The position numbers were made by a program, and so were the translations under genes. Below, piece after piece: positions 10,801-22,480 of a stretch of 64,000 nucleotides of DNA (positions are counted from its first letter, which is position 1; each line of letters begins with the position of its first letter). The stretch comes from Carposina sasakii (taxonomy: Eukaryota > Arthropoda > Insecta > Lepidoptera > Carposinidae): positions 3,472,001-3,536,000 of the forward strand of contig CP053152.1 of assembly GCA_014607495.2 (NCBI GenBank), given 5' to 3'. The notes under the pieces are model-generated. The model made no database searches, had not been told where the DNA came from, and saw only the letters and a list, made by a program, of their open reading frames with translations.

Positions 10801-12295
10801 TAAAAAAGTCATATTTTGTCTATTCTACAGATATTACAAGCAGAAATTGATAAAGTGATATCAAATTCCACTGTACCAAACTCAATGGTGGTAACCGGTA
10901 ATAATGTGCCACAGATCAATGGCTCTTCCACTATACAACAGCTTGTGCAGTATTGTGATGCAGATATGCAGCATTTTTGTAAGTTTTACAATACTTATCT
11001 TTAGTCAGTTATCTTTTACTACACTGATCCTCGAATCGAAACCAGCAGGCTGCTTATGTATCTAGCAAAAGCAAAGCAGTGGCAATGCGTCAGTGAATAT
11101 TGTACAATATTTGCTTTGACATGTCAAATTCCTTTGAGATTTCTGTTACATAATATAAATTTTACAAGCAATCAGCGAAGTTTATACAATTTTCGCTATC
11201 GCATTGCTTTTGCTAGTTACGTAATATGGGGGCAGATTTGAACTTCCCATAGTAGCGCCTGATACCTACTATATATGAATCTATATTATCATGGTGTTTA
11301 TTCCAGTGACGTCCCGCATTTGGCGACAAGCTCTCTCGCTTTGCGCGGCGTCGCGGGACTTGTGCGGAGCGAGGGGACGCATCGCACAACTCTACCTCGA
11401 CGCGGCACTTTACAGACTTACTCACTCGGACGGTTTCTACCATCAAATACTTACACTCTTAGCACACGAGCACACTAAACCGACTGCCATAAAACTCCCC
11501 AAATTGGTACCTATCCTAACCGATGAAATGAGTAATGCTAAAGATGAAAGTATTGAAGAGGTTAAAATTGAGCCAGTGGTAGTTAAAGTTGAAAATGAGG
11601 TAGAATCACCTCAAACTGAAATCAAAATGGAAATGGTTGAGGTTAAAGTGCAAATTGTACCAGAACAAATCGCAGAAGCTCAAGAAATTACTCAAAATGT
11701 GGAAACTGAAAATGTTGTAGTTGTTCATGTTAAAAAAGAAGAAATGTGTCAAGAGCCTACTGTAACCGATACTATGTGTAAGGTAGAAGAAGAAACAAAT
11801 AATGTTGATTTTGAAACTCATGTATTTGTAGATACAGTTGCATTGAAAGAAAATAAATCCGATTTAGAAGTTATTGGAGAAACCACTTCTGAAAATAATT
11901 TATTTATTCCCAATGTTAGTAACAAACCGGAAATAAGCAGTAAAGATACAGATATTGTTATGGAAAATGATAATATAGATAATGATAGTATGGGTGTTGT
12001 AGAGACTGAAATTGATTCAAGTTCTATGGATTACACAGAAACACCAACAGTTATATTTGATCCCACTTTAGAATTTAGAGAGTCTAAAATGGATTATACC
12101 TCAGATATTAATCGAGAATCTCTTTATAAAATTAACACAGTATCTCGGGATCGAAGAGAATCTGTTAAAATTGGCAAAACGCGTCCTCAATTTGATGAAT
12201 TTGGTGCGGATGAGGATGAAATTGATGACTATTCTAATATGGAATGCAATAAAAACAGTAAAAGTTTAATTTACAAGCAGTATTTTGTTCTGTGA
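7860..12295 (+). CDS. Domesticated Merlin/IS1595-like transposase-derived protein (608 aa)
   Basis: Seven exons, all with GT-AG introns and matching phases: 7860-7942, 8177-8353, 8591-8742, 9481-9677, 10124-10204, 10831-10978 and 11307-12295. Residues ~66-107 form a zinc ribbon (C68, C75, C92, C95) leading into IRQNTFF, and an LGGAG segment lies near 164. Near 308 the sequence YLDAALYR resembles the YL-x-E-x-x-W-R end of Merlin/IS1595 transposases. Where that family has its DDE acids, this protein shows LAEIYPD, VTGNNV and TSRIWRQ, so catalysis is probably lost. This alignment is by eye. Residues ~335-608 are acidic and low in complexity, with several psi-K-x-E motifs (VKIE, VKVE, IKME, VKKE, CKVE) typical of SUMO sites. 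Likely a nuclear DNA- or chromatin-binding host protein; exact role unknown. Its introns contain at least five transposon fragments. Confidence 0.85.
8041..8140 (+). mobile_element. Short repeat fragment in intron 1
   Basis: GATTCAGGAGGAAG...CCGGGGCGGGCCGCTAGTA recurs at 13786-13876. The CCCGTGCAAAGCCGGG part is also related to 22225-22250. A decayed retroelement end. Confidence 0.6.
8952..9273 (-). mobile_element. Retroelement end fragment in intron 3
   Basis: Reverse-oriented copy of the element at 30816-31115. It runs from ACTAGTGGACACCCGCAACT (read on minus) to a CATTTTTATTATATGTAT end. The segment TCGGTTCAGC near its middle is typical of insect short retroelement tails. No intact coding sequence; the 73-codon open frame inside it is repeat-derived. 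Confidence 0.7.
9706..9883 (+). mobile_element. hAT-type MITE in intron 4
   Basis: 178 bp beginning CAGTCTTTCCCAAAGTG and ending TTGCAAACCTCTG, with diverged eight-base flanks CTATAGAC and TTATAGAA. Related to the better preserved copy at 40059-40263. Confidence 0.7.
10345..10514. mobile_element. MITE of the CCCCCTGATTAC family, GC-rich hairpin variant
   Basis: Ends are near-perfect inverted repeats (CCCCCTGATTACGTAAAAGC and its complement), flanked by CCG on both sides. A partial extra left end sits at 10314-10330. The interior differs from other copies: AATTGAGAGTGTGTGCGTGC pairs loosely with GCACACACACACTCAATT. Lies in intron 5 of the transposase-derived gene. Confidence 0.8.
11056..11232. 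mobile_element. MITE of the CCCCCTGATTAC family, degraded copy
   Basis: Shares ACAAGCAATCAGCGA and TTTTCGCTATCGCATTGCTT with other copies and ends TTACGTAATATGGGGG. The left end is decayed. It ends only 74 bases before exon 7 of the transposase-derived gene. Confidence 0.7.
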
Positions 12296-12906
12296 ACACA
12301 CCTATATTTTACTTTATATTGTTTTTGATGTGTGTTATTCATTCTTGAAATTGTGTTGATATTATTTGGCGTTTTTTATTGAAGTTAGATCAAAGAACTG
12401 TGTGAATAAGTAACTACTTATTTGTGTTATATGTTATTTTAAATCAAAATTAAGCTGTGTTTTTTAGATTGATGTGAAAATGTTAATCAAGTGGATATTG
12501 TTACATAAAAATGTTACAATTGCAAGTATTAAAATGTATTTCCTATACTTATAAGTGATATAAACGTGCATCAACTTTAAGTACATTCACAATAATAGAA
12601 TAAGAAAATTAGGCGTATTTTAATCGAAACTCGATGCTGGTAAACGCCATAATTATATGTAAGTATATTTTATACTCATGTTTAATTTTTTTTTTAAGAT
12701 AAAGGTGAATACCTACCTTCATACCTACTGTCTTCCCCAGTGCCTTAGAAAATTACTTGATATTGTTATGATATTATCTGTTGGTTTATTTCAATGTTAA
12801 GTTATTAAACAAATACAAGATGAGTGATGATTACTTTAGCGCACAAGATATTACTAATATGTATGATATATAGCTCGCCATTGTACATTTCTCTTGTGTA
12901 AAAAGT

Positions 12907-12912
12907 AATAAA
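12907..12912 (+). terminator. Polyadenylation signal of the transposase-derived gene
   Basis: AATAAA about 610 bases after the stop codon, the best of several A/T-rich candidates. A second AATAAA near 13366 could serve a longer transcript. Confidence 0.55.
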
Positions 12913-13785
12913 ATATTTCTTAAATAATAGTCTCGTGTTGAAAGGAGGTTATTAAAAGCACCTAAAACTTATACTTATTATATTTTTGTTTAAATAAGTT
13001 AAGTAAGTAAGTAGTGGATAGATATTAAGAGTGATGAGTAAAGTATATGATCAACCAATATAATTTTCCTTCTCTTTTTTACTTTAATGTATGGTTACAG
13101 AAGATATCTTTTACTTTCGTATTCATAAATAGTTTTTTGTTTTATCATGTTATATTTAAGTTATCTGTTATATGTACCGTGGTTATACTTATATTATAAA
13201 TTCTTAAAATGCAAAGTTATGTTAAGTTTTAAGTCTATCATGCTAGTTTATTTGTACGCACCGTTTGATGTCAAGCAGGTGCACTTACGTGATTTTACCT
13301 ACTACGTTTACTATTGAAATATTATTAGTTATAGAATACCTTACGTAAGACATTAGTAAGAGACAATAAATCATTTTTTTATAACAATTTTTGTTAATTT
13401 TGCTAAGAAAATTTCCTCTATAACTACCTACCTAATCTTCAAAATGAAAAAAGAATAAAAGAGGCAATGTGACGACGACACCGTATCAGTTATTAGAACT
13501 CTATGTACTTACTACACGATTCACGCACGAATAGATCCAAATTCGACCATTGCAATGGACGATGTTTGTTCTTTTTCCTTGTTACCAATTGCCATTGGTT
13601 TCGCACCGCAGCTAGTTACAAACTCGAAGGAGACATTTGTAAAATACGCACAGGTGAGATTAAAAAAACAGCCTCCTTGGCTTTATATCATAACATAGGT
13701 ATAAAACAAAAGTTTCTTTCCGCTGTCTCTGTCCACATTTATGCTTAGACCTTTTAGACTACGCAACTGATTGGATAACGATGCG

Positions 13786-13876
13786 TTTTTTTTTAAATGG
13801 ATAGACTGATTCAGGAGGAAGGTTTATACATATAGTACCAGCATGTACCGGTGCGAATCCGGGGCGGGTCGCTAGT
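13786..13876 (+). mobile_element. Short repeat fragment
   Basis: Second copy of the 8041-8140 fragment, sharing GATTCAGGAGGAAGG and CCGGGGCGGGTCGCTAGT. Confidence 0.6.
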
Positions 13877-14159
13877 CTTACATAAATATCCAGGTTTAAA
13901 TGTAAAGCTGGGTGATGACATCACAATGTATCGAGCCCAAAAAATGCTATGGCAAATATGTAACGTGCTACTTCCCTCAATACATAGCTGTTAAAGCTTT
14001 GTGTACCGGTGTTTAGAATACATAATGGTACCGGGGACTTGACCCGTTGGAAAAGTACCATAGCAGAGCCTTCTTGCTCGGAACCTGCTTGGTTTAGGTA
14101 CAGTTCGATATACCCGCGTTGAACAGATTTTATTACACGACAGATATAAAAATGTCGTG

Positions 14160-14400
14160 TATGTAGGTAGTGCCGGCAGAGTATAACAGCACCACCCCAT
14201 GTATGTCTGCTCATGGATATCATGAGAGGTGAGGGGGGTGGGCAGCAGCACCTCCGGTGTGTCCGAAAATCACACTGGTCACCAATCCGCCTTGCCAGCG
14301 TGGTAACTATGGGCTCTCTCCCCTATGGCAAGTAGCCTTGTGGCGTGCACTGGGGGGAGGCCTACGTCCTGCTGTGGACTGCAATAAGCTGATGTAAGTG
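14160..14400 (+). mobile_element. LINE 3'-end remnant
   Basis: Contains CCGAAAATCACACTGGTCAC, AGCCTTGTGGCGTGCACTGG and GGCCTACGTCCTGCTGTGGA. Related remnants are at 33507-33720 (minus), 35690-35930 and 22824-22890. No open reading frame survives. Confidence 0.6.
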
Positions 14401-14455
14401 ATGTAAAAGAAAACCTAGGGACCATAGGATATATTTACAATTGTACTCCCTATAT

Positions 14456-14818
14456 AGGGTGTGTGTGACAGCCAGGCAAATACTGAATAAGCACTATTGT
14501 TTTTAGTTTTAAGACAGTGTTACTACTCGCAGAAAATGAATTTTTAATTTGATTATCCGCAATATTTGCTTTCCGCGCCAATTGAATCGGGCGATCCTGT
14601 GACTAGTTAAATGGGCTATTGCTTTTTAAATTGATCTTTTTCGAGTGCAACTTTTTTTAAAAATCATACATTAATAAAAATAAATATTTATAAAAAATTT
14701 GTTCTTAAGTCATCTAAGAAATAAAAGAAAATCTGATATTTTTCTGTGGTTTTCGCCTTAGAATCATGGTCTGAAATCGGCATACTTATCAATATTTGCC
14801 TGGCTGTCACACACACCG
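14456..14818. mobile_element. MITE with ~35-bp terminal inverted repeats
   Basis: AGGGTGTGTGTGACAGCCAG plus GCAAATACTGAATAAG at the left pairs with CTTATCAATATTTGCCTGGC plus TGTCACACACAC at the right. TATA flanks both ends. The AT-rich interior is non-coding. Superfamily not assigned. Confidence 0.75.
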
Positions 14819-16241
14819 TGTATACATTTGCTTAGTAGGTACGCACGACACAACTGTCTGCCTTAGAAAATCTCTTGACATCCACCGATAAATGAAAGAA
14901 AAATAATAAAGTCAAAACATCTTGTTTAAAATTTTACCGGTTCGTTAATCGAACCTCGGTTTCTAAGCGAGACAAGCAAAACAAAAAGCATACGCTCCAC
15001 AGAAAACAGAGTTGTCTATGATACGCTCCCAATCTCATTAATTAAACAAACATGGCGCGTGACAAGTTCGAGCAGACAAGTGTGATTGAAGGGCAAACAA
15101 AGCAAAACGCCACCGGTTTACTGCTGCGAGTACTGTTAGTTCTGCCGGCGCATCCGCGGTGTGCTTCTAATCTCACCGTAACTGTGCTTTGAAACAGATT
15201 ATATTACTTTACCTAAGTAAACGTTTGATGCGCAAAGATGAAAGCTTTTGATGACTCTACTTAACATCGTCACTGATCATTTACATGTCCTCTTATGAAC
15301 GTGGTTGTGGAATCTCTTTAAAGATCTTGCAGTTCTTGCTACCTCATTTTGGGAACACAGGAGTGTGTTAACTGTGTATGTATGTATGTATAAGACGGGT
15401 AGATGACAAGGGTTGTACCTATACTTATAAGTCAGGGGGTCGTAGTACATATCTAGGTATTTATAAGGTATTAAAATGATTGTGAACAATGGGAGATTGA
15501 ACAAGAACATGGGATCACAAGGTCTGATTAGGACTTTGACCTATTTCAACTAATTCAATAAAAACTTGATATACTTAACTGTTGTAGTTTGTACTCACGC
15601 GTTGATGTCTTTTCTTTAAAACCTATAAAGCTTTCAAGTTTTATTATCTTTTACACGTCTACAAACACGTTGTCTTTATATTTTTCAAGTAATTAACTTA
15701 TTACTGTTTTTAAACCAGTTTTGGCTAAGTTTATTGGGTTAATAGGTCTAGAATTCTACACAGACTAACACACATTGGCACCTGTGACACTTTCGCAGTT
15801 CATTGCCATTGCCGTTCTTAAAATAGATCTCGCAGCTTTTCTATATCTATTAATTTAATTATAAGCTAGCGACCACCGGCGACTTCTTCCGCTCGATCTA
15901 CTTCATAATTTCAGCCTTGGAAAGTCCACTGCTGAACCTAAACCACCCTCAAAGGGGCTTCCATCAAAACTCCATAATTTGAATAAGCAGATAATTTTTA
16001 ATTTTATATTCTTATATGGCGATATAGAGACGACGTTAGTAAATCATAGACTCCCCGAGGAAGTTGGATGCTCCTACTTAATGCACATTTGTGAGGCTTG
16101 AATTCCAGTTTAGCTCAACCTGACGGCGAAGCAGGTACCGCAGTACCGCTATCTCGGCGAATAAATAACCGAAGCGACGGGATGGGTAGGTACATAGCGG
16201 CACGCAGGCTCGGTTGCTCTCAGTGCGGCGCTGACTCCGGG

Positions 16242-17480
16242 ATGGTCAACTACAAGCGCGTGGTGTGCGTGGCGGCGCTACTGGCGACGCTGCTGGCGAC
16301 CGCATCTGCTGCGCCACATGAAGACAGCTCTCACTACGATCAGCGTCAAAATGGCACCGAGAACTACAGACTGAACATCGACGGTCTGGTCATCGCCGTC
16401 GCACCAGCTGATTCCCTCATCGGAGCGGCATCAAACGTTGATCTAAGCTCTTTATTGAGCGACTTCGAAGATTATCTGGATCTAGATTCCGATAAGCCGA
16501 AGCCTCCTCATAAGCCGCAGAAGCCGATCGAGCCGAAGCCTGAGGATGGTGCTGCGGAGACCACGGTGAAGCCTGCGGAGGGAGCCCTCAGTGATGTCAG
16601 CCTCAGCTCAGACATCAAGCATCAGAAGAAAGAGGCCGTCAATGTTAAATCAGAGAAAGCTCAAAGGTAAGTTCATGGAACTCATTGAAACTTTTAATAA
16701 AGTTAAATTACAGCTTATGCCCTAAATCTATTCAATATGTAAGTAAAAAAAATATATATTTTTTTGTTTGACTATTTTACACAAAACTAATTTCAAACTA
16801 GGATTTCTTGTAAGCATATTTAAGTCTAAAAGACTGTACTTAATTACCCAGATCTAGTGTTGAGTAGGACACGACTTGAAAAAGAGTTTGTAAGAGTAGC
16901 CTTTTTTTTGTCCTGAGCCAGTACAATGTCCCACTTCAAATGAGGCGAGGCGTACCTACTGACTGAACCATTTGAAGTTATTATAGTACGAAATATGCGC
17001 GCCTCCTGACGCCTCAAATGTCAGACGCGACGTGCTTTTGTCATGGAGCCTCGCCTCGCATGGAAGACAATATATTTCTCTCTCGCTCAAAATGTCAGAC
17101 GCGACGACCGTGACGTGATCACGTGACGTGCTTGTCGTTTGTCTGCCTGCCTCGCTCGACCGTTCAAGCTCGACCGCGACAAGAAAATTGAAGTAGTACA
17201 ATTTAAAATTTCGAGGCACTCTTACATTTTGACGTCATGTCCGGGACAAATGAAGTGCCTCTTGTATGTCCTACTCAACACTACCCAGATCACAATACAC
17301 AGACAACAGCCGTAAGGAATCGAACTCAGGGCCTTCCTTGTCAACACCCATTAATTTGCAAACTGCAATTTTAATTATAGAAAATATTTAACGTGCATAT
17401 TTAATGGTTTTTTTTTCAGACTGAAGAACCGATTGGCCCACATCTTAATACCTCTACTGCGAAAGACCCGGCACCACTGA
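16242..17480 (+). CDS. Small secreted protein with YDQRQ-x-G-x-x-NYR motif (161 aa), gene 1
   Basis: Two exons, 16242-16666 and 17420-17480, joined in phase AG|A. The start was chosen at the ATG that gives a clean signal peptide: MVNYKR, a hydrophobic core, then TASA/APHED. An in-frame ATG at 16182 would add 20 residues ahead of the signal. The mature chain opens with YDQRQNGTENYR (residues 32-43), including an N-glycosylation sequon, then a hydrophobic stretch (LVIAVAP), an acidic segment (DFEDYLDLD), Pro/Lys-rich repeats, and a basic C-terminus from exon 2 (RLKNRLAHILIPLLRKTRHH). The same N-terminal motif occurs in the gene at 24584 on the same strand, so the two are probably diverged tandem paralogues. 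Function not recognised; extracellular location is inferred from the signal peptide. Confidence 0.75.
16855..17282. mobile_element. Mutator-like MITE in the intron of secreted-protein gene 1
   Basis: 428 bp bounded by inverted AGTGTTGAGTAGGACA ends and flanked by a perfect nine-base duplication ACCCAGATC (16846-16854 and 17283-17291). A nine-base target site is the signature of Mutator-type transposons. The interior is GC-richer than its surroundings and non-coding. Confidence 0.8.
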
Positions 17481-17658
17481 ACGATAAGAAAATGTACAGC
17501 TATTGAAACATTGGACTCATAGGCTCATAGCATGCACTACAATTATGACTGTTAACATAATAAATCTATGGAGAGACAATAGAGTATAGTGATACGAATG
17601 CATTTATTTAATTTAAGTTAAGTAGGTATATTGATATTGTAAATTGTTTTTGTTGAAA

Positions 17659-17664
17659 ATAAAA
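17659..17664 (+). terminator. Polyadenylation signal of secreted-protein gene 1
   Basis: AATAAA 179 bases after the stop codon at 17480, in A/T-rich context. Confidence 0.6.
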
Positions 17665-18550
17665 TGTGAATTCTTATTGAAAAATCCCTAACTAGTGGTT
17701 TTGTTTCCTGAAACTTTCGTGCGATAACCCTACTCTATACAACACACGATTTGAGACTATCGCAGCACAGATCACAGATTAAACTTTAAATTGTTAAATG
17801 TAATCTCAAGATCGTACTCGTACCTATTAAAGGTCTTTTCAAAAATAATGATTATCTTTTGACACGAAACTAGGTAGGTAAAAAGAAACAACTTCCACTA
17901 TAAATCTACACACGCTGGCAACCTACACACCTAAACACGCGTATGTAGTATCTGAAACTGCAAGTTTATCGGAAATAACGTAAGTACGAAATCCTACACA
18001 AAACATGGGCTCTACCACGCATCTGCATGACCATAAACTTGCTTATTTTATCTGTAAGTAATTAGAAATTAATTAGATAGACTTTTATTTCAGAAAAATA
18101 AGTAAGTACCTTAGTAATTCAAATTAAACGTAAAGTAACAAGTAATTCAAATTTTTTAGTTTTTACTTTTCTCCAAATTGATCAAAATTTAGGTATCTAC
18201 ATGTATCTACGTAGACGACCACAATTTAAATCAAACTTTTTAAGCTATACGTTTAGTCAGTGGTTCCCAAAGTGGTCCTTTCTTTCTGGTGGTTCATTCG
18301 AAACCCACATTGCTAAAGATTTGGCATATTTATTTTACGGCCAGCTTGCTTATTTTTTTTTTGTAACACTTTGAAGGTAATATGATCAGAGTGGACATTA
18401 TTATATACGTTGTCTTGGTGGAATTTGATCACGCGATCGGATTCTACTTTCATTCGTTTAAATTGAGGCGAAACTGATATCGTGATCCGAGTGTACTCAA
18501 AACCATGATCAGAATGGACTAACCCAGCTTATCGCCTGAGAAAATGTTCG

Positions 18551-18924
18551 AGGGTTACTTTTAAAACATCAATAACCTCGCAGGACTAGATAGCTAAAAT
18601 CATAAATAACAACATTTGTTCTACGAGTTTTATCATAACTCAATACATTCCATGATGAGTGATTTTCCAAGCTTTTATTGTACTGTCGTGACATTTGTTA
18701 GTCTATGTTCCATTCGTAGGTATACGAAAAGGTTGACGCCCGCGATTGCGCGCGCCTCAGTGTTATGTACAGACTTAAGAACAATCAGAGGTAATATATA
18801 ATGATATTTATTTTTGTATGAAAGTAAAATGTGACAAATTATCAAAACTCGTAGAACAAATGTTATTGTTTATGATGGTAGCTACCTAGTCTTGCGAGGT
18901 TATTGATGTCTTAAAATTAACCCT
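18551..18924. mobile_element. MITE with ~85-bp terminal inverted repeats
   Basis: AGGGTTACTTTTAAAACATC...ACATTTGTTCTACGAG (18551-18636) is mirrored at 18838-18924. The long arms would fold into a near-complete hairpin with a ~200-base loop. No coding sequence. Confidence 0.8.
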
Positions 18925-19654
18925 GTATAAGTACTCGTAGGTGGGTGAATTTCAACAACCTCGATTTTTGACTAATTACGCTGGCGAAATTTTATATCCA
19001 CTTTCTATAACTTTTTTGTATTCCAAGTAATAGCCAAAAATATATAATATTCAGTCATATGGTACATGTATTATTTCTTGAGATATCTGCATTTAAAAAT
19101 TTCAATCGCTACCGATATTATTATCAAACCACCGAAATTGATTAAAACCAGCGGAATTATAAATACAGCGGAATTTATTACCTATTTATTTATTTTAAAA
19201 GAACTTGATAACTTTAGATTATTTTCGTTTATTAGTTGGTATTAATGTTTATCATCATGATTATAGCTTAGAAACTCTTATAACAAAGAAGAAAGTCGAA
19301 ATTTTTGTTGACTTAAATACTTAGCGTATTACATTCTTACTATTAGGTATGTACTTATTTTAAATTAAATAGATTTTTCAAAGTATTATTAAGTTCGGAC
19401 CCGGTCCGGGAAAATAAATTATTAAAAAGAAAGTGAATTTTCCATTTCTTAAAAAGTAGCTATTTGACTATTATCTGTCAAATTATTTATTTTTTCGTGG
19501 CTTGGACTTTTGAATTTCAGCCTAGATTATTTTATTGAATTTATTTCAAAGTCACATGAAACAGTGCTTTATCTATACTTCTTTTCTTATTTATAGAAAA
19601 TCACAAATAAACTCCGTCATGAAAATATTGTACCTACCTACATGGTAACTCTAA

Positions 19655-19765
19655 AAAAAGTGGTGAGAGCGCTGACACGCGGATGCAGAGGTCGTGGCTT
19701 CGATTCCCACCCGGGTGAGGAATTTTTTCCATTTTCTTTATTAATAATTTTATAAAAAAATATTT
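19655..19765 (+). mobile_element. tRNA-derived SINE fragment
   Basis: Has A-box-like GTGGTGAGAGCGCTGACACG and B-box-like GGCTTCGATTCCC, then a shared non-tRNA tail (AATTTTTTCC...TTATTAATAATTTTATAAAA). The same tail follows the copy at 32190-32305, so this is a SINE and not a tRNA gene. Confidence 0.7.
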
Positions 19766-21605
19766 GACAAAAACGTCAAAAAGAAAATGTTATAACTATG
19801 TCCAAAGAATATACTACTCTCTATGTCATTCGGTAATTCGTCATTGCTTGCTTGCTTTGAGATTTTGAATTTAAGCTAAATAACAAATAAATACAAGTCC
19901 AAGTCATCTAAGAGCCACAATGCGTAAATTCGGCGATATACTTACATATTTATTAGATCCGAGAGCCATGCAATTTGCATGGGTGTGACTTCTTTTTCAC
20001 TTTAAATTGTAAGTACCACCTATTACTACTTCATATCATCTAAGTACATGCCGTTATCCAGTTTCATCCAAAACTTACCTATATTTCTAAGGCTTAGTAG
20101 GTAAGTTCAGGGCCTTGCATTCAAATCATTGTAGGTAGTTTTAGATCATGGATTCTAATATTTTATTATTTTCAGATATCATCGTTACTGGATCGTATCG
20201 AATGACCGCCTTGTTTCTTAAGCATTGCCGGTCACCATGTTTTGAGATGAATAGAGTGGAGTACCTACCTACTTCCGAGTTGTGGAAGTTGTGAAATGTT
20301 GTGTTTTTGGTAGAGAGACTATTGGATGTTATGTGCATATTATGTTTCTAACCTGGTCCTATTCTAGTTTGGCCAAAATTCAATATACTCATTGTATTAG
20401 CGCGCCAGCCGAAATTCTTCATAATTATTACATTCGAAAATATTTGCTTTTATTAAAAAATATTGTATCTACCATCATTATGTTGTTTTATTTTACGATG
20501 ACGATGTCACATTATTTCGTTTACATACACACATGGCTGTGTTCCCAATGGGTGATCCTAAAATCACATCTACAATAGCGGGGCTAGATGTAAAATATCG
20601 ATGACAAGTTGCTAGCTCATCACCTGAGAATATGCCCTGAGTTACATAGTCGACTTAGGATATGCACATGCAATTGACCACAGAACAAGGCCCTAATATA
20701 TAGGCCAGCATAGGAATTCAGTTTAACAAATGTGGCAAAAGGAAGAAACTACGGATGTCATATGGAATTCTCATTCAGTGCAGCAAGAAAGAGACGATAG
20801 TGTCGACACCCTTCAATTGACAAATAATTTGGTGATGTTAATGTATATTTTTTATTTTGATTAAAGTCTGATTCGGCCAGTATAATTTTCTAAAACTTTA
20901 AGCTGCAATATCTTTATTAATCCAGATCGTACTGCAGAATACTATGGATCCAGCTCTAGAGGAGCTTAAGCTCTATATTTATATATTTTTTCATTACTGT
21001 ACGCTCAAAATATAAGTCAACAACAATTTTGTATGGGCGACTTACATCCTTCTTTGTATTCCTGGGCCATCGCAGGTTATACTTACGTTTTTGGCATCCT
21101 TGTACTTGGTATACGATGGCTCGACAGAGCAGTGCGGGGAAAGATAGCTTAGTATCTATCTCATTCATTATGATGAAATAGTGTAATGTTCAAAATGCAC
21201 CAGCGTTATTGACTTTTTCCTCGGGACATTTTTAAAAAGCTGTTACAGGTACTACCGGGTTAAGTTAAATTACTGCTCATGGTCTAAATAATGGTGTCAT
21301 TTAATGTAGTTTTAAAATATGTATGTATTCTGTTAAATTAATTAACCCCGAAATTGAAATAGCCAAATTTATTTTTGCAAATGAAGTGGGGGCAATTAGA
21401 TTTAGAGCCTTTGATAATTTTTTTAATGCCTAAATAAATAGATTTTGGTCTTAAGTTTTAAACGTTAGTCTAGATCAGTGTCTGAACTTTATGACAAAAA
21501 TTTAACAAATGTGCATTTTGCACTTTCCACTGCGATTTTCATCCTCGCCGCGCTAAAAACGTACCTGGGAAACTCACCCAGGTATACGTATAAATAGAAA
21601 GACTA

Positions 21606-21735
21606 GCCTTCATACTATAGGGGCACAATTCGAAAAATATGACTGTTATGAAAACCCGTGTAGACGTGTTGATTTTGTGCCCATATTATAAAAACTCGAC
21701 ATTTTTTGAGATGTGCCTCTACTATAGTATGAAAG
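21606..21735. repeat. Imperfect inverted repeat (~130 bp)
   Basis: GCCTTCATACTATAGGGGCA at the left pairs with TGCCTCTACTATAGTATGAA at the right. Probably a small MITE relic. Confidence 0.6.
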
Positions 21736-22125
21736 CTGCGAATCTATAGACGCTTTGAAAACTCTAGGCCTAAACATAGGAATATGTTATCTATATCCTG
21801 TCTATCACGTACGTGATTTGTTCATCTGCTCGACACCACGACTAACGGTGCGTTCGGGGACTGGAGTCGCAAGTAACTGCATCCTGCATCGGTGTAAGTC
21901 AAGTTAGGTATTAGTTATTTGTGACTAGGGCTGTCATGCATCATTTATCATACTTATGTAGCGGCTGGGTTCCGCCGCCACCAAAACCATGCAACGATTG
22001 CATTGCGGATCGCTGAAAACTTACAGCTAGGCAACGGTTATTTATAATTTTACTTGACTTTTAATTTGCTTTGCTATGTAAATAATTTCTGCCTTGTATT
22101 ATATTTTCGCTAACTTATTAATTTA

Positions 22126-22480
22126 TTAACCGACTTCAAAAAGAGAGGTTATCAATTCGTCTGTATGTTTTTTTTTATTTTTATTTTTTACTAGCAGCCG
22201 CCCACGACTTCGTCCGCGTGAGGGGGCGTTGTACCCGTGCGAAGCCGGGCAGGTTGTTGTATAGACTGTAGCCTTCCTTGGTAAATGGGCTATCTAACAC
22301 TGAAAGAATTTTTCAAATCAGACCAGTAGTTCCTGAGATTAGCGCGTTCAAACAAACAAACAAACAAACAAACTCTTCAGCTTTATAATATTATATTATA
22401 TAATTATATTATATATTAGTATTAGTATAGATGTGTGTTACCTCAGAACTCCGTCGTTTATGAACCGTTTTTTTTTTTTT
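22126..22480 (+). mobile_element. Older retroelement split by a younger insertion
   Basis: ACCGACTTCAAAAAGAGAGG...CAATTCGTCTGTATG (22131-22168) and GTTACCTCAGAACTCCGTCG (22437-22456) look like two halves of one sequence, now separated by the element at 22191-22433. Confidence 0.55.
22191..22433 (+). mobile_element. Short retroelement, RTE-like tail
   Basis: CTAGCAGCCGCCCACGACTT at the head; AACAAACAAACAAACAAAC and CTCTTCAGCTTTATAATATT in the tail, ending ATTAGTATAGAT. An AT-rich expansion lies just before the end. Non-coding. Confidence 0.7.

Larger units (their letters stand above)
12930..16241. other. Intergenic region
   Basis: About 3.3 kb between the transposase-derived gene and the first secreted-protein gene. 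It contains a short repeat (13786-13876), a LINE-like remnant (14160-14400) and a 363-bp inverted-repeat element (14456-14818). A further decayed LINE tail near 15912-15960 includes GTCCACTGCTGAACCTA. Nothing else with coding or RNA-gene character was recognised. Confidence 0.6.

Noticed and set aside
16098..16241. Upstream extension of secreted-protein gene 1
   Set aside because: The frame is open upstream, with an ATG at 16182, but extension would bury the signal peptide; the ATG at 16242 gives a normal secretory start.
20282..20578. 98-codon plus-strand open frame between the secreted-protein genes
   Set aside because: No domain, signal peptide, splice sites or favourable composition; consistent with chance in AT-rich DNA.
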